A DNA stretch of 42,205 nt. Source: Ruthenibacterium lactatiformans (GTDB taxonomy: Bacteria > Bacillota > Clostridia > Oscillospirales > Ruminococcaceae). The notes below the pieces were generated by a model. It did no database searches and was not told where the DNA came from. It saw nothing but the letters and a program-made list of their open reading frames with translations. The position numbers and the translations under genes were made by a program. This document shows, one piece after another, positions 15,760-23,562 of this stretch (positions within the stretch are counted from its first letter, which is position 1; every line of letters starts with the position of its first letter). The DNA lies in the NCBI RefSeq assembly GCF_000949455.1, contig NZ_JXXK01000032.1, forward strand, positions 1 to 42,205, given 5' to 3'.

Positions 15760-17979
15760 TCAGTTTATACGGCCAAAGCACAGGAAGTGCTGCTGCCAGT
15801 AGTTGGTTTCAATGCTGGCATACTGGATGGGATTTCCACAATGAATCATCATATTGTTTCCCACATAAATGCCAACATGGCTGGCACCCGAAGTGTTATA
15901 AGTGCCTTGGAAAAAGATCAGATCTCCCGGTTTTGCATCACTGGGAGAAACGTAGGTGCAGCATCCCATCAGACCATTTGCCGTCTGTCTGCCAACATTG
16001 CCAACAGAGTGATTGATTACCCAGCTGACAAAGCCGGAGCAGTCAAAAGATGTAGACGGGGAAGAACCGCCCCAGACGTAGGGATAACCCAAATACTTCT
16101 CCGCCTCCGTGATCATGGCTCTAAAATCAGCATCCTCCAACGCTTCCGGAGGAATTTCATAGCTGATGCCACCACCAGCCACATTACCGGCCACGATGTT
16201 CTCACCAAAAAGATAGGAACGATTGCCAAGGCTTGCCTGATAGGTCTGGTAATATCCTTTTTGTTCCTCCGTCATCAGCGGCTGCACCACTGAATCCAGC
16301 CCCTTATTGGTAAGCGTGATATTCAGGATGTAGTAATTGTACGGAACCTCCACCTCATAGGTGTAAGTTTCCGTTGATGTGGTGCCGTCTGGTTCATGTA
16401 CGGTATGATGGCCTGTCCGTGTCTCCGTTCGATACCGGACTTCCACAGTCTCCGAAACGGACAGGGTATACTGGCTTTCAAACAGTGTCTGCAACTCACT
16501 TTGCACCTGCGCATAGGTGAAATTCCCATACTTTGCGGTCAGATATGAAACCAGAGCATAGGGATCATGGGTGATCTCGTCCACCGTATAGCGGTATTCA
16601 TCATAGCCCGGATAGGTGCTTTCAATGTTATCCAGTTGATTTTGCAGCGCATTCTCCAGACTGGTGTACTGGTTGTCGGTACTGGTGATTTCATCATCAG
16701 AGCTGAGATACGTGGAGGAAACCACACCACCGCCACTTTCACCGATGATAGCTGTGCAAGATCCAAGGCCGCTGATCATCAGCACTAAGAGAAGCAGGAT
16801 CGCAATGACCGCCACGATGACACTCTTATTCTTCCTGATGACAGAAATCACAACATCTTTGACTTTGGTTGTGCCAGAAGAAACTGCCTTACCCGCAGCG
16901 TCCACAGCAGCACCGTTCTTGGTTGACCGGTATGCAGCCTGATACTGTTTTTTGATTTTGTGTTTCTGATAAAGCTGCTTCCATCCCTTTTTGCGAAGCT
17001 CCGGCTGTTTCTCCGCAGCCTGCTCAAACAGGAGCCGGGTATTGGCTTTCTCTGCCTTCATCTCCAGCTTGGACACCTTCTGATAGGGCTTGGCCTTGTG
17101 CTTCTCCAGCTTGTGATTGACTGTCCGGACAGTGCCTTCCGCCGTAAGCTCCGCTTTATGGGCAGCTTCAACTGCGGAATTGTCCTGCTCTGCATCATGG
17201 ATTTTTCCATGAATCACTGTCCCCGCAGCAGCAACGGCCTTGCCGCCAACTGCCTTTCCAGAGGAAGAGAGCTTGCTTCCGCCAAGCGGCTTCACTTCAT
17301 CATCGAAAGAGAGCCTATGCTTGACCTTTCCAGTCTCTTCCTCAAACAGGCGCTGATGGCGCACTACCTTCCTTTTTGGCAGAGCATCCTGTGCCTGCTC
17401 CAATTTTTCATTGACCGCCTGAGATTTCTCTTCCAGCTTCTGCATCCGTCTGGACTTCATGGTTTTCGCTGAACCAGTCTTGGCTTCTTTGGCATTGCTT
17501 CCAGTTTTGGACGCTTCCCCGGCCTTCGTGCCTTCCACAGAATCCACTGGGATTTCAATGGCCGTACCCGAAACGTGACCACGACCAATCTGACTCTCTA
17601 CTGCCGCCACGGCAAGGCCACCCTTACGGGTAGCCTCACCGGCAACAATTTCTCTGGAAGAAGGGATCGGTGTTGCATCTGTACTCTCCGCAATCGGTTC
17701 TTGGGTACTCTGCTGTTCCGCAGCTTTTCCCGGTTCCATCTTTTTCCCCGCTGAGTGCTTTTGATACAGCTTTGGATTTTTGCCCTCGCCAGTCACTGCC
17801 TCTCTGCGATCCGCAGAAAAGTCCAACTCGGTTTCCCGGTGTTGTTCCAAATCTGCATCCAGCAGCCGGTCACTGATTCGGCTTTCTGTTCCCTTGGTCA
17901 GATTTTCCTCCACGAGACCGTCACGAGTCATCCGCTGCACCTTTTTATCACGGGAATGCAATTCAAAATTGTCACTCAA
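15760..17979 (-). CDS. NlpC/P60 cell-wall hydrolase of the mating channel (CD1108 family)
   Basis: TTG 17979 is chosen because GGGAGGTGAGGACGA precedes it. The 739-residue protein has a long cytoplasmic, charged and low-complexity N-terminus (1-380), one transmembrane helix at about 385-405, an extracytoplasmic middle region and a C-terminal NlpC/P60 domain (about 615-739) with the catalytic Cys in SFDCSGFVSW and His in ASHVGIYVG. It is the VirB1-like peptidoglycan hydrolase that opens the wall for the secretion channel. The unusually long cytoplasmic arm may link it to VirB4 or VirD4; that is inference. Confidence 0.9.
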   Translation of the reverse strand: MSDNFELHSRDKKVQRMTRDGLVEENLTKGTESRISDRLLDADLEQHRETELDFSADRREAVTGEGKNPKLYQKHSAGKKMEPGKAAEQQSTQEPIAESTDATPIPSSREIVAGEATRKGGLAVAAVESQIGRGHVSGTAIEIPVDSVEGTKAGEASKTGSNAKEAKTGSAKTMKSRRMQKLEEKSQAVNEKLEQAQDALPKRKVVRHQRLFEEETGKVKHRLSFDDEVKPLGGSKLSSSGKAVGGKAVAAAGTVIHGKIHDAEQDNSAVEAAHKAELTAEGTVRTVNHKLEKHKAKPYQKVSKLEMKAEKANTRLLFEQAAEKQPELRKKGWKQLYQKHKIKKQYQAAYRSTKNGAAVDAAGKAVSSGTTKVKDVVISVIRKNKSVIVAVIAILLLLVLMISGLGSCTAIIGESGGGVVSSTYLSSDDEITSTDNQYTSLENALQNQLDNIESTYPGYDEYRYTVDEITHDPYALVSYLTAKYGNFTYAQVQSELQTLFESQYTLSVSETVEVRYRTETRTGHHTVHEPDGTTSTETYTYEVEVPYNYYILNITLTNKGLDSVVQPLMTEEQKGYYQTYQASLGNRSYLFGENIVAGNVAGGGISYEIPPEALEDADFRAMITEAEKYLGYPYVWGGSSPSTSFDCSGFVSWVINHSVGNVGRQTANGLMGCCTYVSPSDAKPGDLIFFQGTYNTSGASHVGIYVGNNMMIHCGNPIQYASIETNYWQQHFLCFGRIN

Positions 17980-18014
17980 TCGTCCTCACCTCCCATCTGA
18001 GTGACCACAGGCAA

Positions 18015-18644
18015 TCAGCGCTCCATTTCACTCCAGCGCTCACAGATTTCATCCGCCATACACTGGATCATGGACATCAGCTGCTCTACAGCCTGCTTCG
18101 TGACCGGTTCTCCGGAGAAGACTGCCTTCATAACTTCCATCATGATGTCAATACCTTCGCACAGGCAGAGCATGTCATCCACTGCCTTGTCGTAGGCATT
18201 CATGGTGAAGATCACGCCACCGCCAGACTTCTCCAGCTTTTCCAGAGTGCGAAGCATTGCCAGCTGGTGTTCCGGCAGGATCTCCTTCAAGAGATCATCA
18301 AAGCAGGAACCACAGCACTCCGTACAACCGGCACAGGGATTCTCCATCGTCTGAGCTACATCCATCTTGTTCTTATCCATCTTCATTGCATCCTCCTTCA
18401 TTTCCTTGTTGCGCTCGTCCATCATCTGGATGGCTGCGGTAAACATGTCGCACATCTCTTCGGCCTCTTCCCGGATATGGAGATAGGCCTTGTGATGCTT
18501 TTTCAGTGCGCTTTCCATGTGGTACATGTCAATCAGCGCCTCCAACATCTGGCGCAGCAGCTGATTGTCCTCTTCCAGCACCCGCAGAGGGGCGCTGGAG
18601 GAAGGCATGGTGTTAGTCAGGTTCTTGTTGTTAGTCACGTTCAT
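18015..18644 (-). CDS. ICE-associated helical protein with Cys cluster (209 aa)
   Basis: ATG 18644 follows AACGGAGGTATCTGAC and begins one base after the end of virB4 (18646). The protein is largely alpha-helical and Met-rich, with a coiled coil at about residues 25-100 and a cysteine cluster ENPCAGCTECCGSC that could bind zinc or a metal cofactor. I do not recognise a family name. The position between virB4 and the NlpC/P60 gene is constant in related ICEs, suggesting a structural or assembly role. Confidence 0.7.
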   Translation of the reverse strand: MNVTNNKNLTNTMPSSSAPLRVLEEDNQLLRQMLEALIDMYHMESALKKHHKAYLHIREEAEEMCDMFTAAIQMMDERNKEMKEDAMKMDKNKMDVAQTMENPCAGCTECCGSCFDDLLKEILPEHQLAMLRTLEKLEKSGGGVIFTMNAYDKAVDDMLCLCEGIDIMMEVMKAVFSGEPVTKQAVEQLMSMIQCMADEICERWSEMER

Positions 18645-18645
18645 G

Positions 18646-21114
18646 TCAGATACCTCCGTTTTCTTTGTTGATTTCATCCGGCTTCGTGGTCATGATGGCA
18701 TACAACGCTGTATCCTTCGGGAATTTATCCTTGAAGGGAATGATGGTGTTGCCATAAAAAAGCAGCCCTTCACCTTCATTGCTGTTCGTCACATAGGACA
18801 GCTGGTGAGGACTGATGTTGAGCTGCTTGGCGAGGATCTGCCGGTCTCCGCCTGCCTGATTCAGCATGTAGATAAAGTCTGAATTCTCGAAGATGTTCTC
18901 AATCTCACGGGAAGACAGCAGATCCTTGACATTTTGCGTAATACCGGTCGGAATACCGCCCCATTTTCTGAAACGCTTCCAAATCTCCACGCTATAAGCG
19001 GCGGTCTGCTCGTCTTTCAGGAGCAGATGGAACTCGTCCATGTAGTATCGGGTGGATTTATGCTCGGCACGGTTGACCGTCACTCGGTTCCAGACTTGAT
19101 CCTGTACCACCAGCATCCCAATCTTTTTCAGCTGCTTGCCCAACTCTTTGATGTCAAAGCAAACCAGCCGGTTGGTGATGTCCACATTCGTGCGGTGATT
19201 AAAGACGTTCAAGGAACCCTTCACGTAAATTTCCAATGCTGTAGCAATCCGCTTTGCCTCTGCCTCTTCCTGAGAGAGGATGCAGTTATACAGATCCTCC
19301 AGAATCGGCATGTTCTCCTTTGTGGGATTTTGCAGGTATTCCCGATACACCAGCCTCACGCAACGGTCAATGATGGTCTTTTCCACTGGCTCCAGACCGT
19401 TCTTTCCACCCACGATCAGCTCACACAGGGACAGGATAAAGTCCGCTTTCAGGCTGATAGGGCTTTCATCTTCCGAATAATTCAGGTTGATGTCCATAGG
19501 ATTCACGTAATCGGTGCTGTTGGGGGAGACCTTGATCACCTGTCCATGCAGCGCCTTTACGAGGGGATAATACTCACCCTCCGGATCGCAGATAATGACA
19601 TCATCCTGCGTAATCAGGAACGCATTGGTCATCTCACGCTTGGCCGAGAAGGACTTGCCGGAACCGGGTGTGCCAAGGATCAGGCCGTTGGGATTTTTGA
19701 GCTTTTTCCGGTCTACCATGATCATGTTGCTGCTGACCGCATTGATCCCGTAGTACAGAGCCTCACCGCCTTGAAACAGTTCCTGTGTGGTAAACGGAAC
19801 AAAGATGGCTGTGGCCGATGTAGTCAGCCCTCGCTGAATCTCAATCTGGTTGATACCGATAGGGAGGCTGCTCATAAGTCCCTGCTCCTGCTGGAAGTCC
19901 AGACGTTTCAAAGCACAGTTATATTTCTGAGCCACACCGGCAGTCTGAAAGATGATGTTATCCAGCTTCTGTTTACTCCTTGCCGTGTTCATCACCAGCA
20001 CCGTGACAAGGAACATACGCTCATTGCGGGACTGGAGGTCTTCCAAGAGTTTCTTGGCCTCGCCGCCATAGGTCACAATGTCAGAAGGCAGCACATCCAT
20101 GTCATACCCGGAGCGTACCGCCTTCTTCTGTTCCTCAATCTTCATTTTGTCAATGTCGGTAATCTTCATCTTGATCTGCTTGATGGCTTTGGCCTGATCG
20201 ATGCTTTGAACATGCAACGTCAGCATGATGCTGTTATCCATGTCAAGGAAGTCTGCCAGCATCTTATCGGACAGCTCCGGCGCAAGGATCTGGAGAAAGG
20301 ACACTGCGCCGATGGTCTTTCCCATGCGGAAATACTTACCGTCACGGAAGTCAAAAGAGGTCGGTGCAACAAAATCCTTTGTGGAGAGGCCGGTACGGGC
20401 AACCATATCAAAGTTGAAGATGAAGGGATTCTCCAGCTCTGGGTTCAAGGTCTCATACAGGAGCTTCAAACGCTCATACCCGCTAAGGGAATGGGTTTCC
20501 ACGCCCATATTTTTCAGGTTGCTGATGATGTCGGCCTCAATCCGCTCCAGCTTGGGCTTTGCCACCCGGATGCTCTCTGCCTCCACACCAAAGGTCACGT
20601 ATTTATAGCGCATGAGACCGTTATTGCCCTTCGCCAGCTGGTTTTTAAGCATCGAGGCATATTCCTCCCGGATCCCGTCAAACTCGTCCTTCTGAGAAGG
20701 AATGTCGATGGTCTCCGCCATTTCAGCTACATTGGCGTACTGGCTAATGCAGCTGAGCTGCAAATGAATACTGGCATCAAAGTAATTGTAAAAATCGCAC
20801 CAGTATTCAAAGGCAGCAGTCTTATCCTCATTCTGTGCCAGCTGATAATTGATGTCGAAGAACTGGATGCACTTGGTATAGTAGTGATTATTCACCCGGC
20901 AAATGCCGTCCTTAAACATCTCCTGATAGGGCAAGGTCTGCTGGGCGCTCTTCGGCACCTTTTTGGCCTTTTTCTCTTTCAGCTTAGCCTTCACCAGTGC
21001 TTTCTTCTGTTCACCGGAAAGGATATTGCCATATTCCTTACCGTCTCTTACCTTTGTCCTTGCGGACGTGACGGGTGCCGGACTTTTGACCGGCATTTTC
21101 TGTTTCTTTCCCAA
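18646..21114 (-). CDS. virB4: VirB4-like conjugation ATPase (CD1110 family)
   Basis: TTG 21114 is preceded by GGAGGTATTAGGAC and gives an 822-residue protein. Walker A is GTPGSGKS at 481-488 and Walker B is in RYYMDEFHLLL (about 690), followed by a conserved arginine/glutamine helicase-like segment (GITQNVKDLL). The N-terminal 250 residues form the CagE/TrbE-type domain. VirB4 powers assembly of the type IV secretion channel and moves pilin subunits at the inner membrane. The gene overlaps prgI by 77 bp, which indicates tight coupling. Confidence 0.95.
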   Translation of the reverse strand: MGKKQKMPVKSPAPVTSARTKVRDGKEYGNILSGEQKKALVKAKLKEKKAKKVPKSAQQTLPYQEMFKDGICRVNNHYYTKCIQFFDINYQLAQNEDKTAAFEYWCDFYNYFDASIHLQLSCISQYANVAEMAETIDIPSQKDEFDGIREEYASMLKNQLAKGNNGLMRYKYVTFGVEAESIRVAKPKLERIEADIISNLKNMGVETHSLSGYERLKLLYETLNPELENPFIFNFDMVARTGLSTKDFVAPTSFDFRDGKYFRMGKTIGAVSFLQILAPELSDKMLADFLDMDNSIMLTLHVQSIDQAKAIKQIKMKITDIDKMKIEEQKKAVRSGYDMDVLPSDIVTYGGEAKKLLEDLQSRNERMFLVTVLVMNTARSKQKLDNIIFQTAGVAQKYNCALKRLDFQQEQGLMSSLPIGINQIEIQRGLTTSATAIFVPFTTQELFQGGEALYYGINAVSSNMIMVDRKKLKNPNGLILGTPGSGKSFSAKREMTNAFLITQDDVIICDPEGEYYPLVKALHGQVIKVSPNSTDYVNPMDINLNYSEDESPISLKADFILSLCELIVGGKNGLEPVEKTIIDRCVRLVYREYLQNPTKENMPILEDLYNCILSQEEAEAKRIATALEIYVKGSLNVFNHRTNVDITNRLVCFDIKELGKQLKKIGMLVVQDQVWNRVTVNRAEHKSTRYYMDEFHLLLKDEQTAAYSVEIWKRFRKWGGIPTGITQNVKDLLSSREIENIFENSDFIYMLNQAGGDRQILAKQLNISPHQLSYVTNSNEGEGLLFYGNTIIPFKDKFPKDTALYAIMTTKPDEINKENGGI

Positions 21115-21463
21115 GTCCTAATACCTCCTGTTCGTAGATTTCCTCTTGGATTTTGGCGTAAAAGTTTTCCGTCTTGTACGGCCTCACACCCGGAACCATC
21201 ATCTTGCACCGGATCACATCCATGATGATTTTCTCCAGCGGTCTGCCGTCCTTCTCGTAAATTGCAAACATGAAGAACGGCAAAACCATCAACACCATGA
21301 TCGATGCTGCGGTTGTCGTTCCCAGAGAGTCCTTTGTCAGAAGATAGAACAGCACGCCCAAGCCGCCACCGCAGCCAAAGCAGATAAGCTGCCGCTTCGT
21401 CAGGTTAAACAGCACTTTGTTCTTGACTTTCGTCAGATCCTTCGGAACCTGCACATAAGCCAT
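21038..21463 (-). CDS. prgI: PrgI family membrane protein (VirB3-like)
   Basis: ATG 21463 gives the canonical start MAYVQVPKDLTKVKNK; an ATG two codons earlier is an alternative. Two adjacent transmembrane helices (about residues 30-50 and 55-73) precede a soluble tail, as in PrgI/VirB3 proteins, which dock VirB4 to the membrane. The first 59 bp overlap the methyltransferase gene and the last 77 bp overlap virB4. Confidence 0.9.
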   Translation of the reverse strand: MAYVQVPKDLTKVKNKVLFNLTKRQLICFGCGGGLGVLFYLLTKDSLGTTTAASIMVLMVLPFFMFAIYEKDGRPLEKIIMDVIRCKMMVPGVRPYKTENFYAKIQEEIYEQEVLGLGKETENAGQKSGTRHVRKDKGKRR

Positions 21464-22031
21464 TTTCATCACCCCTTTCTTGGAGAAGTGCCACATCACA
21501 CTCCACTTCATTGCCCCAGACATCCCAGCCTTCCGGCTTCTGTCTGGCGAACAGCTCAATGCGGGGAACATCCCCCATCAGCTGCTCAATGCGGTCACGG
21601 GCTTCCTGTGGCTTTTTGCTGTGTTCCTCAATATGGCTGAGAATCACCTGATGCACTCCGGCTGATACCCGCTTAGGGCTGCCTTTGGTTGCCAAGATGC
21701 AAAGCTCAGCATTTGCCCGTGTCCAATAGCCCATTCCCCAAAAGAGGGAATCACTCTTCTTGTTCTGCTTGATCCACACAAAGGCTACCGTCTTAAAGGA
21801 AAATCCCCATGCTTCCAGCACTGACAGTCCTTCCAAAAGACAAGGGAACGTCACCCACAAAAACAGGGCGCAGTCTTTCGCTGCCAGCTGTTCCACCGGC
21901 AAAGCACGGATGTCCTCAATGCTCATGGTTGGGTAATGACTGTCAGCACTACGCCCAGCCCCTTTCTTGGAATAAACCTGATAGTGCCAAGGTGGATCCG
22001 CATAAATCACGTTGTACTTTTTTTCTTCCAT
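21405..22031 (-). CDS. MT-A70-type DNA adenine methyltransferase
   Basis: The 208-residue protein has the catalytic DPPW motif at residues 12-15 (VIYADPPWHYQVY) and later motifs of the MT-A70 family (HYPTMSIEDIRALPV, LFLWVT, NAELCILATKG, RIELFARQ). Such enzymes methylate N6 of adenine. It is inserted between virB6 and prgI and overlaps prgI, so it is made together with the mating channel. It probably marks element or recipient DNA against restriction; this role is inferred. ATG 22031 lies 12 bp after the virB6/trbL stop, with GGAGG in between. Confidence 0.88.
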   Translation of the reverse strand: MEEKKYNVIYADPPWHYQVYSKKGAGRSADSHYPTMSIEDIRALPVEQLAAKDCALFLWVTFPCLLEGLSVLEAWGFSFKTVAFVWIKQNKKSDSLFWGMGYWTRANAELCILATKGSPKRVSAGVHQVILSHIEEHSKKPQEARDRIEQLMGDVPRIELFARQKPEGWDVWGNEVECDVALLQERGDENGLCAGSEGSDESQEQSAV

Positions 22032-22043
22032 CCGACTGCCTCC

Positions 22044-22913
22044 TTAATGTGCGTTCAGGATCGACTTACTGAGTGAGCCGGTCTTGAAAAGTGCAAAGCA
22101 CAAAACCACTGTATAGGCCGCAATGGAGAACAGCGCCGAGTGGATGTTACTGGATACCGTCATGCTGTTGACCAGCACGGCATAGATACCTACGCAGACC
22201 ATGATGAAAAAGCCCTGAATTGCCAGAGCTAAAAGGCCTCTTGCGTAATTGTTTCCGATGGAACCCCATTCACGGTTTGCGAATGTGGCAAACGGAACCG
22301 GTGCCACAGACGTGTAGAGATAAATTTCAATCATACGCCCGTATAGGATCACCGTAATGAGTATCGAGATAATCTTCATACACATACTCACGAGCATCGT
22401 TTCCAATGCCAGCTGCAACAACTCTCCCAATTCCAATGCTTCCATGGAAGATTCCATTGTTGCAATCGTTGATGCAATATCAATATTTGTCTGTCCGTTG
22501 ATCACCCCCGCAGCAGCACTGACGAGGTGTTGCCCCACGTCAAAGAATGCCATCGTGATGTCAAAGGTATGGGAGACCAAATAAACGGCCACCCATGCCT
22601 TGAAAAACCACTTGAAGAACATCCAAGTGTCCATATCGTGCATGTTGTTCTTTTCCGTAATCATGGAAATCAGCTCATAACACAGCACGAATGTGATGAT
22701 CAGCCCCGCAATGGGGATAATCACGGAATCAGACAAATTTCTGATCATTGAGAAGATACTTCCGTTCCATGCCTGCGGTGTCTGTCCGACCTGCGAGGCA
22801 ATGGTGGAAGTCTTGTCATTGACATCGGTGAACATGGTAGTCAGATTACTCTTAATGAACGCAATCAGAAGCTCTTTTAAGGCTTCCTCTATCTGTCCAA
22901 AAAGATCAAACAT
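22044..22913 (-). CDS. VirB6/TrbL-like multispanning conjugation protein
   Basis: The 289-residue protein has a short amphipathic start and about six hydrophobic segments (near 60-85, 98-125, 160-175, 180-200, 225-250 and 255-285). This topology and the position between Maff2 and prgI match the TrbL/VirB6-like inner-membrane channel subunit of CTn4-type ICEs. ATG 22913 follows a GGAGG site. It should form the membrane core through which DNA passes, working with VirB4 and VirD4. Confidence 0.85.
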   Translation of the reverse strand: MFDLFGQIEEALKELLIAFIKSNLTTMFTDVNDKTSTIASQVGQTPQAWNGSIFSMIRNLSDSVIIPIAGLIITFVLCYELISMITEKNNMHDMDTWMFFKWFFKAWVAVYLVSHTFDITMAFFDVGQHLVSAAAGVINGQTNIDIASTIATMESSMEALELGELLQLALETMLVSMCMKIISILITVILYGRMIEIYLYTSVAPVPFATFANREWGSIGNNYARGLLALAIQGFFIMVCVGIYAVLVNSMTVSSNIHSALFSIAAYTVVLCFALFKTGSLSKSILNAH

Positions 22914-22934
22914 CTGCTACGTCCTCCTTTTTTC

Positions 22935-23150
22935 TTAGCCAAACAAACTGGTCAACATCGGCACCAGCGTGGTTCCGATCAGCGCTACGCCACCACCGGC
23001 CATCAACTGTTTCATAGCCTGACTTTTGGCTCCGGGATTGTCATTGCCATATCCTTCCATCAGATTGACCACTCCCCAGATACCGAGACCTGCCCCAAGG
23101 GCGATTACCAAGGTCTGCAAAACACCGACTGCGCTCTGAAAAAATGCCAT
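22935..23150 (-). CDS. Maff2 family protein, copy 2 (71 aa)
   Basis: A small hydrophobic protein with two membrane segments (about residues 8-30 and 47-68) and a Gly-rich loop (YGNDNPGAKSQ), matching the Maff2 mobile-element family. Size, topology and place in the operon suggest a VirB2-like pilin or channel subunit; this is inference. It differs from copy 1 only at one residue (Ala versus Gly after KSQ). It has the same TCCTCC/AATTCATA-type leader (AAGGAGGATATGAATT on the coding strand) as copy 1, so the whole gene plus leader was duplicated. Confidence 0.88.
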   Translation of the reverse strand: MAFFQSAVGVLQTLVIALGAGLGIWGVVNLMEGYGNDNPGAKSQAMKQLMAGGGVALIGTTLVPMLTSLFG

Positions 23151-23197
23151 AATTCATATCCTCCTTAATGTGTTGGTTGATTGGTTGTATCAGAGAA

Positions 23198-23236
23198 GGG
23201 CGCAACTTCCGGTCAATTTGACCAGAAGTCCGCCCC
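23198..23236. repeat. Palindrome between the two Maff2 genes
   Basis: Arms ACTTCCGGTCAA and TTGACCAGAAGT around a single T (23205-23229) pair at 11 of 12 positions, and outer GGGCG/CGCCC arms extend the hairpin. A related 25-bp palindrome, identical at 22 positions, lies within parB (28378-28402). It could act as a DNA-binding site or as an RNA hairpin separating the two pilin-like genes. Confidence 0.65.
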
Positions 23237-23253
23237 AACTCACGAGTGAGTAA

Positions 23254-23469
23254 TTAGCCAAACAGGCTGGTCAGCATCGGCACCAGTGTGGTGCCGATCA
23301 GCGCCACGCCACCACCGGCCATCAGCTGCTTCATACCCTGACTTTTGGCTCCGGGATTGTCATTGCCATATCCTTCCATGAGGTTGACCACCCCCCAGAT
23401 ACCGAGACCTGCGCCAAGGGCGATTACCAAGGTCTGCAAAACACCGACTGCGCTTTGAAAAAATGCCAT
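23254..23469 (-). CDS. Maff2 family protein, copy 1 (71 aa)
   Basis: Starts at ATG 23469 after AAGGAGGATATGAATT and encodes the same two-helix, Gly-rich-loop protein as copy 2, with one substitution. It is the first gene after the terminator-like hairpin that follows virD4. Two copies could raise the dose of a major structural subunit. The duplicated unit is about 319 bp. Confidence 0.88.
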   Translation of the reverse strand: MAFFQSAVGVLQTLVIALGAGLGIWGVVNLMEGYGNDNPGAKSQGMKQLMAGGGVALIGTTLVPMLTSLFG

Positions 23470-23502
23470 AATTCATATCCTCCTTGTTGTGTTGGCCTGA
23501 AA

Positions 23503-23546
23503 CAAAAAAAGAGGGGAATGTTCCGTATCGTCAGAACATTCCCCTC
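23503..23546 (-). terminator. Terminator-like hairpin between virD4 and Maff2
   Basis: On the minus strand GAGGGGAATGTTC and GAACATTCCCCTC form a perfect 13-bp stem with a 10-base loop, followed by TTTTTTT. It lies 17 bp after the virD4 stop. Only about 33 bp separate the T-run from the next start codon, leaving no room for a promoter, so the Maff2 genes must be reached by read-through or RNA processing. Confidence 0.85.
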
Positions 23547-23562
23547 AACTGAGTCAGGCAAG

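Noticed and set aside
18934..21225. 763-residue open frame on the plus strand
   Set aside because: It is antisense to virB4, which has Walker motifs, a ribosome binding site and family-typical length. The antisense protein has no recognisable domain.
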